Positions 1-9,243 of a stretch of DNA of 64,000 nt are shown here, one piece after another. The notes beneath the pieces were generated by a model. That model saw only the letters and a program-made list of their open reading frames with translations, was not told where the DNA came from and did no database searches. The DNA is from Pyramidobacter sp. YE332 (GTDB taxonomy: Bacteria > Synergistota > Synergistia > Synergistales > Dethiosulfovibrionaceae). The translations under genes were made by a program, and so were the position numbers. The DNA is taken from positions 1,054,001 through 1,118,000 of the forward strand of contig NZ_CP133038.1 of the NCBI RefSeq assembly GCF_033060595.1. The letters run 5' to 3'. Positions within the stretch are counted from its first letter, which is position 1. Each line of letters opens with the position of its first letter.

Positions 1-1155
1 GGCATGGACCGTTACTATCAGATCGCCAAATGCTTCCGCGACGAGGACCTGCGCGCCGACCGCCAGCCCGAGTTCACACAGGTCGATCTGGAGATGAGCT
101 TCGTCACCGAAGAAGACGTGTACGATCTGCTCGAGGGCTACGTCGTCGGCCTGTGGAAGAAGATCCTCGGCGTCGAAATCGCGGCGCCCTTCCGCCGCCT
201 CGGCTACGGCGAGGCGATGCGCCGCTTCGGCAGCGACAAGCCCGACCTGCGCATCCCCTTCGAAATTCACGACGTCACCGCCGCTTTCGAAAGCACGAGC
301 TTCGCTCCCTTCCAGAATCTGATCGCCAACGGCGGCGTGATCCGCACGATCTCCGTGCCCGGCGGCGCCGCATGGTCGCGCAAGCAGTGCGAGGACGTCG
401 CTGCCGCCGGCAAGAAGCTGGGCGCGCCCGACGTGGCGTTTTTCCAGATCAAGGAAGGAACGCTCAAGGGGCCGCTGGCCAAATACCTCGACGACGAACA
501 CAAGGCGCAGTTCCTCGAACTGGCGCAGGCGCAGGACGGCGACGCGATTTTCCTGATCGCCAACGTCGACGCCATGCTGGTCGCCACGGTGCTGGGGCAG
601 CTTCGTCTCGACGTCGCCAGGGCGCACGGCCTGGTGCGAGAGGGCTGGGAGTTCCTCTGGGTCACCAACTTCCCGCTGCTGGAGTGGAGTCCCGATGAAA
701 ACCGCTGGGTGGCCACGCATCACCCGTTCACCCAGCCCAACCCCGAGGACCTGCCCTATCTCGAAAGCGATCCCGCGCGCTGCGGCTCGCGCACCTACGA
801 CCTCGTGCTCAACGGCATCGAGGTGGGCGGCGGCTCGATCCGCATCCACGACGAAGAAGTGCAGGAAAAGGTCTTCAAGTGTCTGGCCTTCACGCCCGAA
901 GAAGCGCGAAGCCGTTTCGGTTTCTTCCTCGACGCGCTCAAGTACGGCACGCCGCCCCACGGCGGGCTGGCCATCGGTTTCGACCGCCTCTGCATGCTGC
1001 TGTGCGGCTGCAAGGGCATTCGCGAGGTGATGGCCTTCCCCAAGACGGCCAAGGCCCAGGACCTGATGGCCGGCGCGCCTTCGCCGGTCGAATCGCTTCA
1101 GCTCGACGAGCTGGGCATCTCCGTGCGCGCGTTCGCCGCCGCAGCGAAAAAGTGA
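1..1155 (+). CDS. aspS: aspartyl-tRNA synthetase, C-terminal part (5' end outside window)
   Basis: Class II aminoacyl-tRNA synthetase that charges tRNA-Asp (or tRNA-Asp/Asn) in the cytoplasm. The frame is open from base 1, so the anticodon-binding OB fold and the start lie upstream. The visible 384 residues begin inside the catalytic domain. Class II motif 2 reads YYQIAKCFRDEDLRADRQPEFTQ, cited here only by its core FRDEDLRADRQPEFTQ. The bacterial GAD insertion domain follows (about residues 90-240), then the IEVGGGSIRIHD segment. Motif 3 is close to GLAIGFDRLCMLL near the end. The stop at 1153-1155 is followed by a strong terminator, so aspS ends its transcription unit. Product assignment is secure. 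Discriminating versus non-discriminating type cannot be judged without the N-terminal domain. Confidence 0.96.
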   Translation, partial: GMDRYYQIAKCFRDEDLRADRQPEFTQVDLEMSFVTEEDVYDLLEGYVVGLWKKILGVEIAAPFRRLGYGEAMRRFGSDKPDLRIPFEIHDVTAAFESTSFAPFQNLIANGGVIRTISVPGGAAWSRKQCEDVAAAGKKLGAPDVAFFQIKEGTLKGPLAKYLDDEHKAQFLELAQAQDGDAIFLIANVDAMLVATVLGQLRLDVARAHGLVREGWEFLWVTNFPLLEWSPDENRWVATHHPFTQPNPEDLPYLESDPARCGSRTYDLVLNGIEVGGGSIRIHDEEVQEKVFKCLAFTPEEARSRFGFFLDALKYGTPPHGGLAIGFDRLCMLLCGCKGIREVMAFPKTAKAQDLMAGAPSPVESLQLDELGISVRAFAAAAKK

Positions 1156-1173
1156 TTTTCGCGAAAAACGTGA

Positions 1174-1211
1174 AACGCCGCGTCCCCCGTGAAAAGGACG
1201 CGGCGTTTTTT
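1174..1211 (+). terminator. intrinsic terminator of aspS
   Basis: Arms 1174-1185 and 1196-1207 form a 12-bp GC-rich stem (AACGCCGCGTCC pairing with its complement) with a 10-nt loop, followed directly by a T run. Confidence 0.85.
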
Positions 1212-1299
1212 GTGCGGCGGCGCGCGGTGTGTTAGAATCGTTTTGTTGCGAAGCGTCGGCAGATCCGGCGCGTAAAGATCGTCGAAAGGAGGTGAATGG

Positions 1300-3300
1300 A
1301 TGAACGAAAAAAACATGCCCAAGGAGTTCTGGCAGCGCGCCGACAGCCTGCAGAAGCGCACCGGCTATCAGTTCCGCGATCCCGAGCTGCTGCGCCTGGC
1401 CTTCACGCAGCGGTCCGGCGCCGGCGGCCAGAGCCCGAGCATGAACAACGAACGCCTCGAATTCCTTGGCGACGCCGCCTTGGGGCTGCTGGTCGGCGAG
1501 GCCCTCTACCAGGAATATCCCGAGGCCGACGAAGGTTTTATGACCATCGAGCGCTCCAAATTGGTCTGCGGCCGCAATCTCAGCGCCTGGGGCTACGAGG
1601 CCGGCTTCGACCGGATGCTGCGCGTGTGCGAGGGCGTGGAAGTTTCCGACGCCATGGTGGAAGACTCGGTCGAGGCCGTGGCCGGCGCCTTTTTTCTCGA
1701 CGGCGGGCTGGACGCCGTGCGCGCGCTGCTGCAGAGCTTTGCCGACTACCCCGACCAGGGCGCGGGCTTCGATTCGCGCCGCCACCTCGAGCGCGACTGC
1801 TCGTACGAAAAGCTCGGCGCGCCGCGCTACAGCACGATGCGCCGCCGCGCCAACGGCAAGATCATCTTCGAGAGCACCGTCTCCCTCGACAAAGAGCCCT
1901 CGGGCACGGGCCTCGGCGCCGACCGCACCGAGGCGGAGCGCAACGCCGCGCGCGACGCCATGTGCCGCCTCAGTCACGCTTCCGCCGAGGAACAGAAAAA
2001 GCGCGCCGTCGTGCTGCGCGCCCGCTACCGCCGCGTCCTGCCCCGCCATGGGCAGCCACCCCGCGGCCGCAGTGCGGCCGGCGCGAGCGAGGCCGAAAAC
2101 GCCGCCGCGGAAAAGCCCGTCCTCGTCCGCGACGGCGTGGAATACCGCATCGTCGCCAAAGACGGTCCCGAGCACAAGCCGGTGTTCACCGCCGCGGCGT
2201 TTCGAAACGGCATCCGCGTCGCCGAAGCCGGCGGCCCGTCGAAGAAGGACGCGCTGAAAGCCCTGGTCCGCGAGGTGGGCAAAGCCGCCGCCCGGCAGAC
2301 GAAGCGCGGCGCCGACGCTTTCAGGGACCTGGAGCTTGCCGGCCTGAAAAACAGCCCCGAGCTGAAAGGCCGCCTGCAGACCTGCTGCGAGCGCCTCGGC
2401 ATCGGCCAGCCCCATTACGTCGATCTGCCCTCGCCGGGCGGCAAAAGCCCGCTGTTCTTCGTGGAACTGCAGCTGAGCGGCGAGCCGATCGTCAGCGGCA
2501 GCGGCCAGAGCAAGCGCGCCGCCGGCCAGGCCGCCGCCTGGAAAATGCTGCAGCTGCTCGCCGCCGACGCCCTCGGGGAAAGCGAGCGGCTGAACGCCGA
2601 CCTGCCTCAGCTGCAGGCCCGTCTGGAGAGCGCCTTTCGCGCCGTCTGCGAGCGCGGCGGCGAGAAAGATCTGCGCGTCGAGATCGCCTCCGTTGCCGGG
2701 CAGGACGAAATGCGCCGCGCCCGCGTCTTTTTCGGCGACCGGTTCTGCACCGAAGTGCCCGGCCTCGGCGAAAATCAGGCCCGCCTGCTGGCCCTGTTCA
2801 GGGCCGTCACGCAGACCCGGCGCTGGAAGGACGTGCTGCGCGAGCTGAAGCTGAGCGCGCCTGCCGGCATGTCGCCGCAGAACGTCCGTCCCGACCTGCT
2901 GCTGGAAGAGCGTCTGAAAAGCTCGCGCCGCGGCCCCGCCGAGATCCTGTCGCTGCGCGCCGGCGGCAGCGAAGACCTGCGCCTGTACCGCACCGGCCTG
3001 TTCGTCAAGGGCGATCTGGCCGCCTGCATGACCGCTCCCGGCAAGAAAATCGCCGAGCAGGCGCTGGCGTTGCTGCTGCTTGACCGCGCCGCGCGCGAAA
3101 GCGCGCTCGTGCCGCCGCTCAAAAAAGAAGCCCCCGCCGCCCGTACCGCGCCGAGCGCCCCGCACGAGCGCCGCAAGCCGCGCCGCCGCGCGCCGGTCGC
3201 TCCTCTGCCTTTGCCCGAAGCGCCCCAGCCGAAAGTCACGCTCAAACAGCGCTTCGGCAGCTGGCTGCGCCGCATGGGCGACCTGTACACGCAATCGTGA
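1300..3300 (+). CDS. ribonuclease III-like protein with multiple dsRNA-binding modules
   Basis: 666 residues, against roughly 230-250 for ordinary bacterial RNase III. Residues 1-145 are a complete RNase III domain. The signature NERLEFLGD is at 50-58, and the Mg-binding residues matching E. coli E38, E41, D45, D114 and E117 are present as E51, E54, D58, D122 and E125, so catalysis should be intact. A first dsRBD-like unit spans about 160-226. Further units with dsRBD character follow at about 272-332 (GPEHKPVF, then PSKKDALKAL), 348-425 and 433-505. A weaker one may lie at 510-575, and a Pro/Arg-rich tail ends the protein. ATG 1300 was chosen because AGGAGGTG at 1287-1294 is well spaced. It lies between two terminators, so it is probably monocistronic. 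Whether it replaces the housekeeping rnc is unknown from this window. Confidence 0.85.
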   Translation: MNEKNMPKEFWQRADSLQKRTGYQFRDPELLRLAFTQRSGAGGQSPSMNNERLEFLGDAALGLLVGEALYQEYPEADEGFMTIERSKLVCGRNLSAWGYEAGFDRMLRVCEGVEVSDAMVEDSVEAVAGAFFLDGGLDAVRALLQSFADYPDQGAGFDSRRHLERDCSYEKLGAPRYSTMRRRANGKIIFESTVSLDKEPSGTGLGADRTEAERNAARDAMCRLSHASAEEQKKRAVVLRARYRRVLPRHGQPPRGRSAAGASEAENAAAEKPVLVRDGVEYRIVAKDGPEHKPVFTAAAFRNGIRVAEAGGPSKKDALKALVREVGKAAARQTKRGADAFRDLELAGLKNSPELKGRLQTCCERLGIGQPHYVDLPSPGGKSPLFFVELQLSGEPIVSGSGQSKRAAGQAAAWKMLQLLAADALGESERLNADLPQLQARLESAFRAVCERGGEKDLRVEIASVAGQDEMRRARVFFGDRFCTEVPGLGENQARLLALFRAVTQTRRWKDVLRELKLSAPAGMSPQNVRPDLLLEERLKSSRRGPAEILSLRAGGSEDLRLYRTGLFVKGDLAACMTAPGKKIAEQALALLLLDRAARESALVPPLKKEAPAARTAPSAPHERRKPRRRAPVAPLPLPEAPQPKVTLKQRFGSWLRRMGDLYTQS

Positions 3301-3351
3301 CCGACGCCGCTTGGAGCGTTCGTGGCGGCCCCGAGGCAGTCTCCGTCCAAA

Positions 3352-3405
3352 GAAAGGCCGGCCCGCGATGAAATTTCACTTCATCGCGGGCCGGCCTTTC
3401 TTTTG
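3352..3405. terminator. bidirectional terminator with long perfect stem
   Basis: Perfect 21-bp arms at 3352-3372 and 3380-3400 with a 7-nt loop. The stem ends are GAAAGG/CCTTTC, and T-rich sequence follows on the plus strand. It separates the convergent RNase III-like and TMEM43-like genes. Confidence 0.8.
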
Positions 3406-3429
3406 TTTCACGGGATGCGGCGGAGCGGC

Positions 3430-4191
3430 TCAGCCGCGGCGGAACGTGGCGACGCCCGCGGCGAGGAGCAGCGCGGCGATGACTGCGCCGGTCGCAAGCC
3501 CCATGACGCCGGATTCTTCGCTGTCTTTCAGCACTTCCTCACGGCTGAGAATGCCTTCCAGAACGCACGGCGCCTGATCGGGCGCGGGATGGAGCGCGCC
3601 GTCCTTCTGAACGGCTTTCACCGTGACCTGGCGGCCGTCGAGGTCGGAGATGCGGTAGGAGAAGCGCAGCGCGCCGCGCACGTTGCCCTTGGAGCGCGAC
3701 AGATAGCGCTCGCTGCCGAGGAGCTTGCCGTACGTTACCAGTCCGGCGCGCGCGAGTTCCCCGCCGTCGAACTCCCGGCAGAACGCTGGCGTCGGCAGGG
3801 TCCTGAGCAGTTCCGGCGCCAGGACGAAGGCGCCGAGCTTGGCTTCGCCGACGAGCGTGCGGCTGCCCAGCGCTCCGGAATAGATTTTCTTCCACTCGTA
3901 TTTGTTTTTGCCGTCCGTACCGACTCTTTCGTAACGTTCGGTCAGGCGCTCGGCCTTGGGCGAGGGCAGCGTGACGTTCAGCTCTCCGTCCACCGCCGGC
4001 GCGGTCATCTCCAGAACGCCGCCGCACACGACCAGGCGGCCTTCGTTTTCCGGCAGGACGGCCGGCTCGCCGAGGAACGCGGCGGCGGCCAGCTGCTCCT
4101 GCGCTTTCGGCATGTCGTTATGCATCTTCCAGACGAGAGCGCCCGTTCCGATTCCCAGCAGGACCAAAACGGCGCCGATGATTTTCTTCAT
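3430..4191 (-). CDS. TMEM43-like two-transmembrane protein
   Basis: 253 residues. An N-terminal membrane helix (about 3-20) and a C-terminal one (about 225-247, ending FRRG) flank a large non-cytoplasmic domain. The pattern EGRLVVCGG near residue 52, the two-helix layout and the domain size resemble the TMEM43 (LUMA) family, whose bacterial members have no settled function. ATG 4191 was preferred over the longer frame to 4284 because GGAGGAAG sits just upstream and the hydrophobic helix then starts at residue 3. It converges on the RNase III-like gene and shares the terminator at 3352-3405. Family assignment is from motif memory and is moderate. A generic two-TM envelope protein is the fallback call. 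Confidence 0.65.
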   Translation of the reverse strand: MKKIIGAVLVLLGIGTGALVWKMHNDMPKAQEQLAAAAFLGEPAVLPENEGRLVVCGGVLEMTAPAVDGELNVTLPSPKAERLTERYERVGTDGKNKYEWKKIYSGALGSRTLVGEAKLGAFVLAPELLRTLPTPAFCREFDGGELARAGLVTYGKLLGSERYLSRSKGNVRGALRFSYRISDLDGRQVTVKAVQKDGALHPAPDQAPCVLEGILSREEVLKDSEESGVMGLATGAVIAALLLAAGVATFRRG

Positions 4192-4454
4192 GAAGCTTCC
4201 TCCTTCGTCGATGTTGTGATGGGGCCGGCGTTTCGAAAAAACGATTGCAGTGTAGCAGAAACATACCGGCCGGTCATCGCCCAAAGGGGTGAAGCGGCGC
4301 CGGCCGCGGGCGGATGGGCAAGCTCGTTTTTCGCGCGGCGCTGCGAAGGCGCCGCCATTTTTATGGTATTATGAACGAAGATCGGCTATAATTTTCGAAC
4401 GATCGTGTGATTGCGGGCTGAGTGTTGCGGTCCGAACAGAGGAGGAATTTCATC

Positions 4455-6271
4455 ATGCACGTGTTCGCTTTTTTGCTGGCGGCCGCCGGAGCGGCGCTGT
4501 CCCTGTGTTACAGCGGCTGTCTCGCCATGATCATGGAAAGCGGTTTTGAGCTGGGCTGGCTGAAGGACTTCGCTTCGCTCGATCCCAAGTCGATGTGCGT
4601 CGTCGCTTCTTCCGCTCTGGCGGTGCTGGGGGCGCTGCTGGCCCTGTTCAGGAAAAAGCTTGCGGCGCTGCTGCTGTTCGCGGCGGCGGGGATCTCTTTG
4701 TACTGCGAGTTCAGGCTGAAAATCGTCTATCCCTACGTTCGCGCTTCGGCGGTGCTGTTCGCGGCGGCCGCACTGATGGGCATGAAGGTCCGCGGCGCGG
4801 AGGACGAATACGGGGACGAGGAATATGTCGGCAAGGAGCCGGAAATGGCCGACCCCGCTCCGGCGACGGCGCTTGACCGCGAAGTGAAAGATGAGCTCGC
4901 CGCGGCGGAGGAGGGAATGCCGGCCCCGAAGGCGGGCTGTTCGCGCCTCTGGGGGTTCCTGCTGGCGTTGGCGGCGGCAGGTTATACGCTCTGGCAGAGC
5001 GGCATGTGGCCGGTCGTGCAGGCACACTTCGTCGATCTCGAATGGTATAAGAATCTTCCCTCGCTCGACGCCAAATCGTTAAGCGCGCTTGCCGCGGCGG
5101 CTCTGGCCTTGTTGGGCGGCCTGCTGGCGCTGGCGAAGCGTGCCGGCGCTACGCTGTTTTTGACCGTTGCGGCCGTGGTCTGCGCGGTGGCCCAGCTTCA
5201 CTGGGACGTCTGGTTCCCCGCGTCCTGGGGGCTTTTGTCCTCTGCCTTGTCGCCGGCGCGGTTTCCTGGCCCGGTGCGGCGGTGGACGCGGCCCGGGCGG
5301 GACGCCGTTACACGTCGGCCTATGTTTTCGCCTTTATTTTCGCGCTGGCGGCTGCGGCTATTTCGCTTTATCAGAGCGGGGCGTGCCGCGTTCTTGGCGA
5401 AAAGTTCGGCGGCGGTTTCTGCCTGGCCGCGCTGGGCGATCTGGACGCGAAGACGCTATGCGCCGCGGTGACGGCGGCGCTTGGCCTTGCGGGCGGCCTG
5501 CTGGCGCTCTGCGGCCTGCGCTTTTCCGCCTGGCTGCTGCTGGCGGCGATGTTCGTCTCGCTGGGGGGCGAACTGATCTGGCCCGAGTATTACGCGTTCT
5601 CATGGATCGCGCTGCTGCTGTACGCGCTCTCCGCGTTGCTGAGCAGCGCGCTGGTGAGGGCCGGTGAGGAAACGCCCGTGAAGAAACTGCCGCTCTCCGT
5701 CGCCGTGATCGCCATGATGGCGGCGGCCGGAGCCGGCGGCGCCGCCGTGTGGTATTACGACAAGGGCGTGATGGCGGAGAGGTTCCGCGACGCCCGTGCC
5801 AACGATCCCGCCTATCAGCAGATCGCCGAAGAGGTGAAAGCGAAGGACGCGAGGATCGCCGAAACGGACGGCAAGGTGCGGGAGCAGATGGGGCTCGTGG
5901 CCGAGCGCGAGCAGAAGATCGGCGAGCTGACGGCGGTCAGTGCCGCCAAGGACGAAGAGATCAGGAAACTGACCGCTCAAAGCGCCGCGCGCGACGAACG
6001 GATCGCGGCGCTGAACGCCCGGCTTGAGCGGGCCAAGACGGAGCTGGCCGCGGCGCAAGCCGAGTCGAGACGGAAGTTCGTCTACCTGCGCGGCAGCAAC
6101 AACGTGCGCGACGTGCCGAACGCCGACAAAGGGTCCAAAGTCATCGGCCGCCTCAGCAACGAAACGGCCGAAGTCGTCGGCTCGCAGGGCGGCTGGTATC
6201 AGGTGAAAGGCTCCTTCGGCGCCGGCTGGGTCTTCGGCAAAAACGCCGTGATGCTGGATCTGGGCAGATAA
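4455..6271 (+). CDS. triplicated membrane module + coiled coil + SH3-like protein, frameshifted as read
   Basis: Two overlapping frames together give one protein of about 605 residues. The first frame runs from ATG 4455 (GAGGAGG at 4438-4444) to 5471. The second, in another frame, is coding from about 5219 and stops at 6271. A lost C in the CCCC run at 5216-5219 explains the switch: with five Cs the sequence reads WFPRVLGAFVL straight into the next helix. The restored protein has three copies of a module of about 110-150 residues, each a pair of helices separated by a loop containing DxK(S/T)(M/L). A final helix, a coiled coil of about 110 residues and a C-terminal SH3-like domain (KFVYLRGSNNVRDVPNADKG) follow. 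SH3-like domains of this kind often bind peptidoglycan. No known family was recognised for the membrane modules. Confidence 0.7.
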
Positions 6272-6296
6272 AACTTCAAAGCGGAGAACAACGGCG

Positions 6297-6340
6297 AAGA
6301 AGCCGCCTCGATCGAGATTTTGAGGCGGCTTCTTTCTTTT
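6297..6340 (+). terminator. intrinsic terminator
   Basis: Perfect 13-bp arms 6297-6309 and 6322-6334 (AAGAAGCCGCCTC and its complement) followed by a T-rich stretch, just after the SH3-protein stop. Confidence 0.85.
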
Positions 6341-6439
6341 GGGACCCCCGGCGGGGAGCGGGGGCGCTTTCCCATCGGCGGGCGGCGGTGCTACAATATG
6401 AAGCGGCAAACAGAAACAGAGTGAAGGCGGTCGATAGAA

Positions 6440-7513
6440 GTGAAGAAACTGATAACGGCGATGTGGCTGATCTGGCTCTGCGTCCCGGCCTGGGCGCGGC
6501 CGGAGGAGATCTTCCGGATCGAGATCCCCGCGGCGGCGGGCGGCATGGCGCGCGCCGTCCGCCCCAACGGACAGACGAAAGATCTCGGCAAAGTGCTGCG
6601 CGTGCCCACGGCCACGCGATATCCCGGCTACACGGCCAGCGCCTGGGCCGAACCCGGCACCGTGGCGGCCACGGCGGTGAACGCGATCCACCTGACGGTT
6701 TCCGTGGAGAACGAAAAGGGGCGCATCGTCAGCCTTGTGCCGGCGGAGACGATCGCTCCCGCGGCGGGCGCGTCGGCGGCGTTCGTGATCGACTGTCCGG
6801 CCGGTGCGGGGCTGTTCGGCGGCTGGGCGCCGGTGGTGGGCGACCGGGCGCGCGTGCGCCGCGCCGACGGCACGCTGCGCGAGCTGACGGCGGCTCAGCT
6901 GCCCGAACCCGGCGAGACGCTGGTGGTGTCGGTGACGGAAGACCTCGACGGACCCTACATGTTCGACTTCGAAAACCGCGCCGGCGGCGAGGTGCGGGCG
7001 TACTGGCGCGGCGGCGGCAAGGCGATCGCCTCCGTGGAGCGCCCCTTCCGCGGCGTGGGACGCTTCGGCGGCAGCAAGTTCCAGCGCCGCAGCGCCCTGC
7101 GCGCCAATCATTGCGGCGTGATCTGCGTGAGCACGAGCGACGTCGGCGACATCGGCGGCTTCCAGATCATTCCTTACGAGCATTCGTTCTCGCCGGAAAT
7201 GAAATCGGCGTGGGAGAAGACGCAGTGGATGATCGTTCGTTCCCTCGACGGCGAAAAGATGACGGCGCGCGCGCCGCTTTTCAAGGGCGTTTTCACGCCG
7301 GGAGCGCAGGCGCTGGAGAAGCTGTGGGATTTCTGGTCCACGTACGGCCGCCGCTCGCTGGTGATGTGCCGCGTCGACGGCGGCGAATGGCGGCGTTTTA
7401 ACGCCGCAGCCGGCAAGGACGACCACGCCTTCGACCATATCACGCATCTGCGCATCTACGCGCCCTTCACCAGGGAACCGGGCAGGAAGACGCATCTGGG
7501 CGACTTCCGCTGA
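6440..7513 (+). CDS. exported protein of unknown function
   Basis: 357 residues starting at GTG 6440. A typical signal peptide (MKKLITAMWLIWLCVPAWA, cleavage after about residue 19) directs it to the periplasm or beyond. The mature part is beta-rich, with no membrane helices and no catalytic motif I can name. Two cysteines sit close together near the centre (HCGVIC). It lies alone between two terminators, convergent with the membrane protein at 7576-8553. A TACAAT box near 6391 could be its -10 element. I do not recognise the family. The sequence supports only an exported, folded beta-type protein. Confidence 0.75.
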   Translation: MKKLITAMWLIWLCVPAWARPEEIFRIEIPAAAGGMARAVRPNGQTKDLGKVLRVPTATRYPGYTASAWAEPGTVAATAVNAIHLTVSVENEKGRIVSLVPAETIAPAAGASAAFVIDCPAGAGLFGGWAPVVGDRARVRRADGTLRELTAAQLPEPGETLVVSVTEDLDGPYMFDFENRAGGEVRAYWRGGGKAIASVERPFRGVGRFGGSKFQRRSALRANHCGVICVSTSDVGDIGGFQIIPYEHSFSPEMKSAWEKTQWMIVRSLDGEKMTARAPLFKGVFTPGAQALEKLWDFWSTYGRRSLVMCRVDGGEWRRFNAAAGKDDHAFDHITHLRIYAPFTREPGRKTHLGDFR

Positions 7514-7536
7514 ACGTTGCGGAAAAAACGTAAAAC

Positions 7537-7577
7537 AAAAAGGAGTTCACGAAAATTTTTCGGTGAACTCCTTTTTT
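7537..7577. terminator. bidirectional terminator
   Basis: Perfect 14-bp arms 7537-7550 and 7563-7576 (AAAAAGGAGTTCAC and its complement) with A and T runs on the two sides. It lies between convergent genes and overlaps the minus-strand gene's stop codon. Confidence 0.85.
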
Positions 7578-8553
7578 AATCGGGCAGAAACGGCTTGAGC
7601 TTGGCCGCGAGCCGGCGCCACAGCGGCGCGCAAAGGCGCGCGAGACGGCTCCGCGCGTGGAACAGCCCCCAGCCGGCCAGCAGGGCCGAAACGGCGAGCA
7701 GCGGATGATCCGCGCAGAACTGCAGTAGCCCCGCGGCCGGGGCGACGTAAACGAAGCGGAAAAACCGCTCGCCCGTCAGGCGCGCCACCAGCGGCGCGAG
7801 AAACAGGCGCATCACGGCGTAATAACAGCACAGCGACAGCGGCGCCAGCACGGCGATCAAGCGGATGAAGCGGCGGTTCTCGTCCAGCGCCTGCTGCGAG
7901 ATGGCCCGCGCGTAACATTCCGTGCCGCTGCCCATGAAGCGGTAAGCCCAGCGCTGCCACCGGCCGAGCCCCTGCACGCTCCGGTCGATCCGGGCGCAGG
8001 CTTCCCGGTAGACGCGCGCGAAGATCTGCACCTCGATGAAGCGCACCAGGTTGAAGCCGAATTCGCCGTAGATCTCCCTGACCTTTTTGAGCGGAAAGTC
8101 CCAGCGGGTGAAGTAGTAGTAAAGATTCTGCATGGCGATGCCGAGCGAGAGGGCGCGCACCACGAATCCCAGCGAGGCGACGCTGATCACGTGCAGGCGC
8201 GCCAGCGCGTAGCCCGTCAGGAAGACGACGAGCGTCGTGAAGGACTTGAAGAGGCTGACGATCACCAGTTCGAGAAAGCGCCGCCGCACCTGCTCGGCCA
8301 CGCGCTGCTCCCGCGCCCGCCGCATCACCGTGTCGTCGATGTAATCGGGGATCGCGCGCGTGATCCGGTCGAACCAGCCGTCGTAGCGGCGGACGGGCAG
8401 CGGCGCGGCGGGCGCGGCGGGGAAATATTTCTCCACCAGAAAGACGCTGAGCCGATGCGACAGGCGCTGGCGCAGCAGAATAAAGCCCAGCGCGCTCAGA
8501 AGCAGCGAATGGGCGACGACGAAAGAGATCAGTGAGGAAAGGAAATTCAGCAC
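7576..8553 (-). CDS. integral membrane protein of unknown function
   Basis: 325 residues from GTG 8553, preceded by a GAGGTG ribosome site. The N-terminus is a long helix (about 4-28). Further hydrophobic segments lie near 95-140, 228-250 and 275-300, separated by Arg/Tyr-rich cytoplasmic stretches. The middle (EIYGEFGFNLVRFIEVQIFARV) looks amphipathic. No family motif was recognised. It is the last gene of a minus-strand run that starts at the ADP-ribosylglycohydrolase, but a 166-bp gap separates it from the next gene upstream, so it may have its own promoter. Confidence 0.7.
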   Translation of the reverse strand: MLNFLSSLISFVVAHSLLLSALGFILLRQRLSHRLSVFLVEKYFPAAPAAPLPVRRYDGWFDRITRAIPDYIDDTVMRRAREQRVAEQVRRRFLELVIVSLFKSFTTLVVFLTGYALARLHVISVASLGFVVRALSLGIAMQNLYYYFTRWDFPLKKVREIYGEFGFNLVRFIEVQIFARVYREACARIDRSVQGLGRWQRWAYRFMGSGTECYARAISQQALDENRRFIRLIAVLAPLSLCCYYAVMRLFLAPLVARLTGERFFRFVYVAPAAGLLQFCADHPLLAVSALLAGWGLFHARSRLARLCAPLWRRLAAKLKPFLPD

Positions 8554-8719
8554 AGCGCACCTCGGAAGACGAAAAGTCGGCTTGCCGCCGCGGCAGTTTG
8601 TTCCATTTTACACTGAGCTTTCGGAAATTGCGATTTTTCCCCGAGGAACGGAGGATTCCGGCGCAAGCTCTTCCTGTATGAAGCGAAAACGTGCCGCGCG
8701 GAACATACAGCGGCGGCCG

Positions 8720-9187
8720 TCAATGATAACGAAGCGAGCTGAGGATACGTTCCGTTTCGGGCGTGTCGCCGTCCTTGACGATCTGCGTGACGAACCACGC
8801 GCCGTTTTCGATCGCGAAGCGGAAACGGCTTTTCGTCTCGGTTTGACTGCGCGAGTCTTTGCCCACGACGGTGAACGAGCAGGAACCGTCCGCCGCGGCG
8901 GAGACGGCGCTGGTTTGGGCGCCGCCTTCGCGAAGCTGCTCGGCAAGGTATCCGGCGACCGTCTGCGGATCGAGGTCAGCCTTTTCCCGAGCGCTGGCCA
9001 CCGCCTGAACCGTCAGCGTGATCACGGTCTTTTTGTTGGCGGCGGTCAGCGTTACGCTGTCGTCGGCGCGGACTGCGGCGTCCCATGTTTCGGGAAAGAC
9101 GACGGTCAGCGCTTTGGTGCGGATCTCCGTGGCGGAGGCCGAACGGGCGCACAGCATGACGATGAACAGCGCCATCAGTTTTTTCAT
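8720..9187 (-). CDS. small exported protein, possibly DcrB-like
   Basis: 155 residues. A signal peptide (MKKLMALFIVMLCARSASA) is followed by about 135 residues of alternating beta strands and one helix. These include a VFPETW motif near the mature N-terminus and a central helix (DPQTVAGYLAEQL). Size and pattern resemble small periplasmic or lipid-anchored proteins of the DcrB/PsbP-like fold, but this is a fold impression only. ATG 9187 was chosen over the longer frame because GGGAGGGG lies just upstream and the signal peptide then begins correctly. It follows the lysine decarboxylase gene by about 55 bp and may be cotranscribed with it. Confidence 0.65.
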   Translation of the reverse strand: MKKLMALFIVMLCARSASATEIRTKALTVVFPETWDAAVRADDSVTLTAANKKTVITLTVQAVASAREKADLDPQTVAGYLAEQLREGGAQTSAVSAAADGSCSFTVVGKDSRSQTETKSRFRFAIENGAWFVTQIVKDGDTPETERILSSLRYH

Positions 9188-9243
9188 GAAAACCCCTCCC
9201 GGGCACATCAATTTTGTCTTTGCGCCTGCGGTGCGCCGCGCGC

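Noticed and set aside
5214-5222. Programmed -1 frameshift in the membrane/SH3 gene
   Set aside because: The CCCC run allows slippage of one tRNA, but there is no X-XXY-YYZ heptamer or clear downstream structure. A lost base fits better, and three similar losses occur elsewhere.
5600-7495. 631-codon minus-strand frame
   Set aside because: Spans the terminator at 6297-6340 and is antisense to two plus-strand genes with signal peptide and SH3 evidence.
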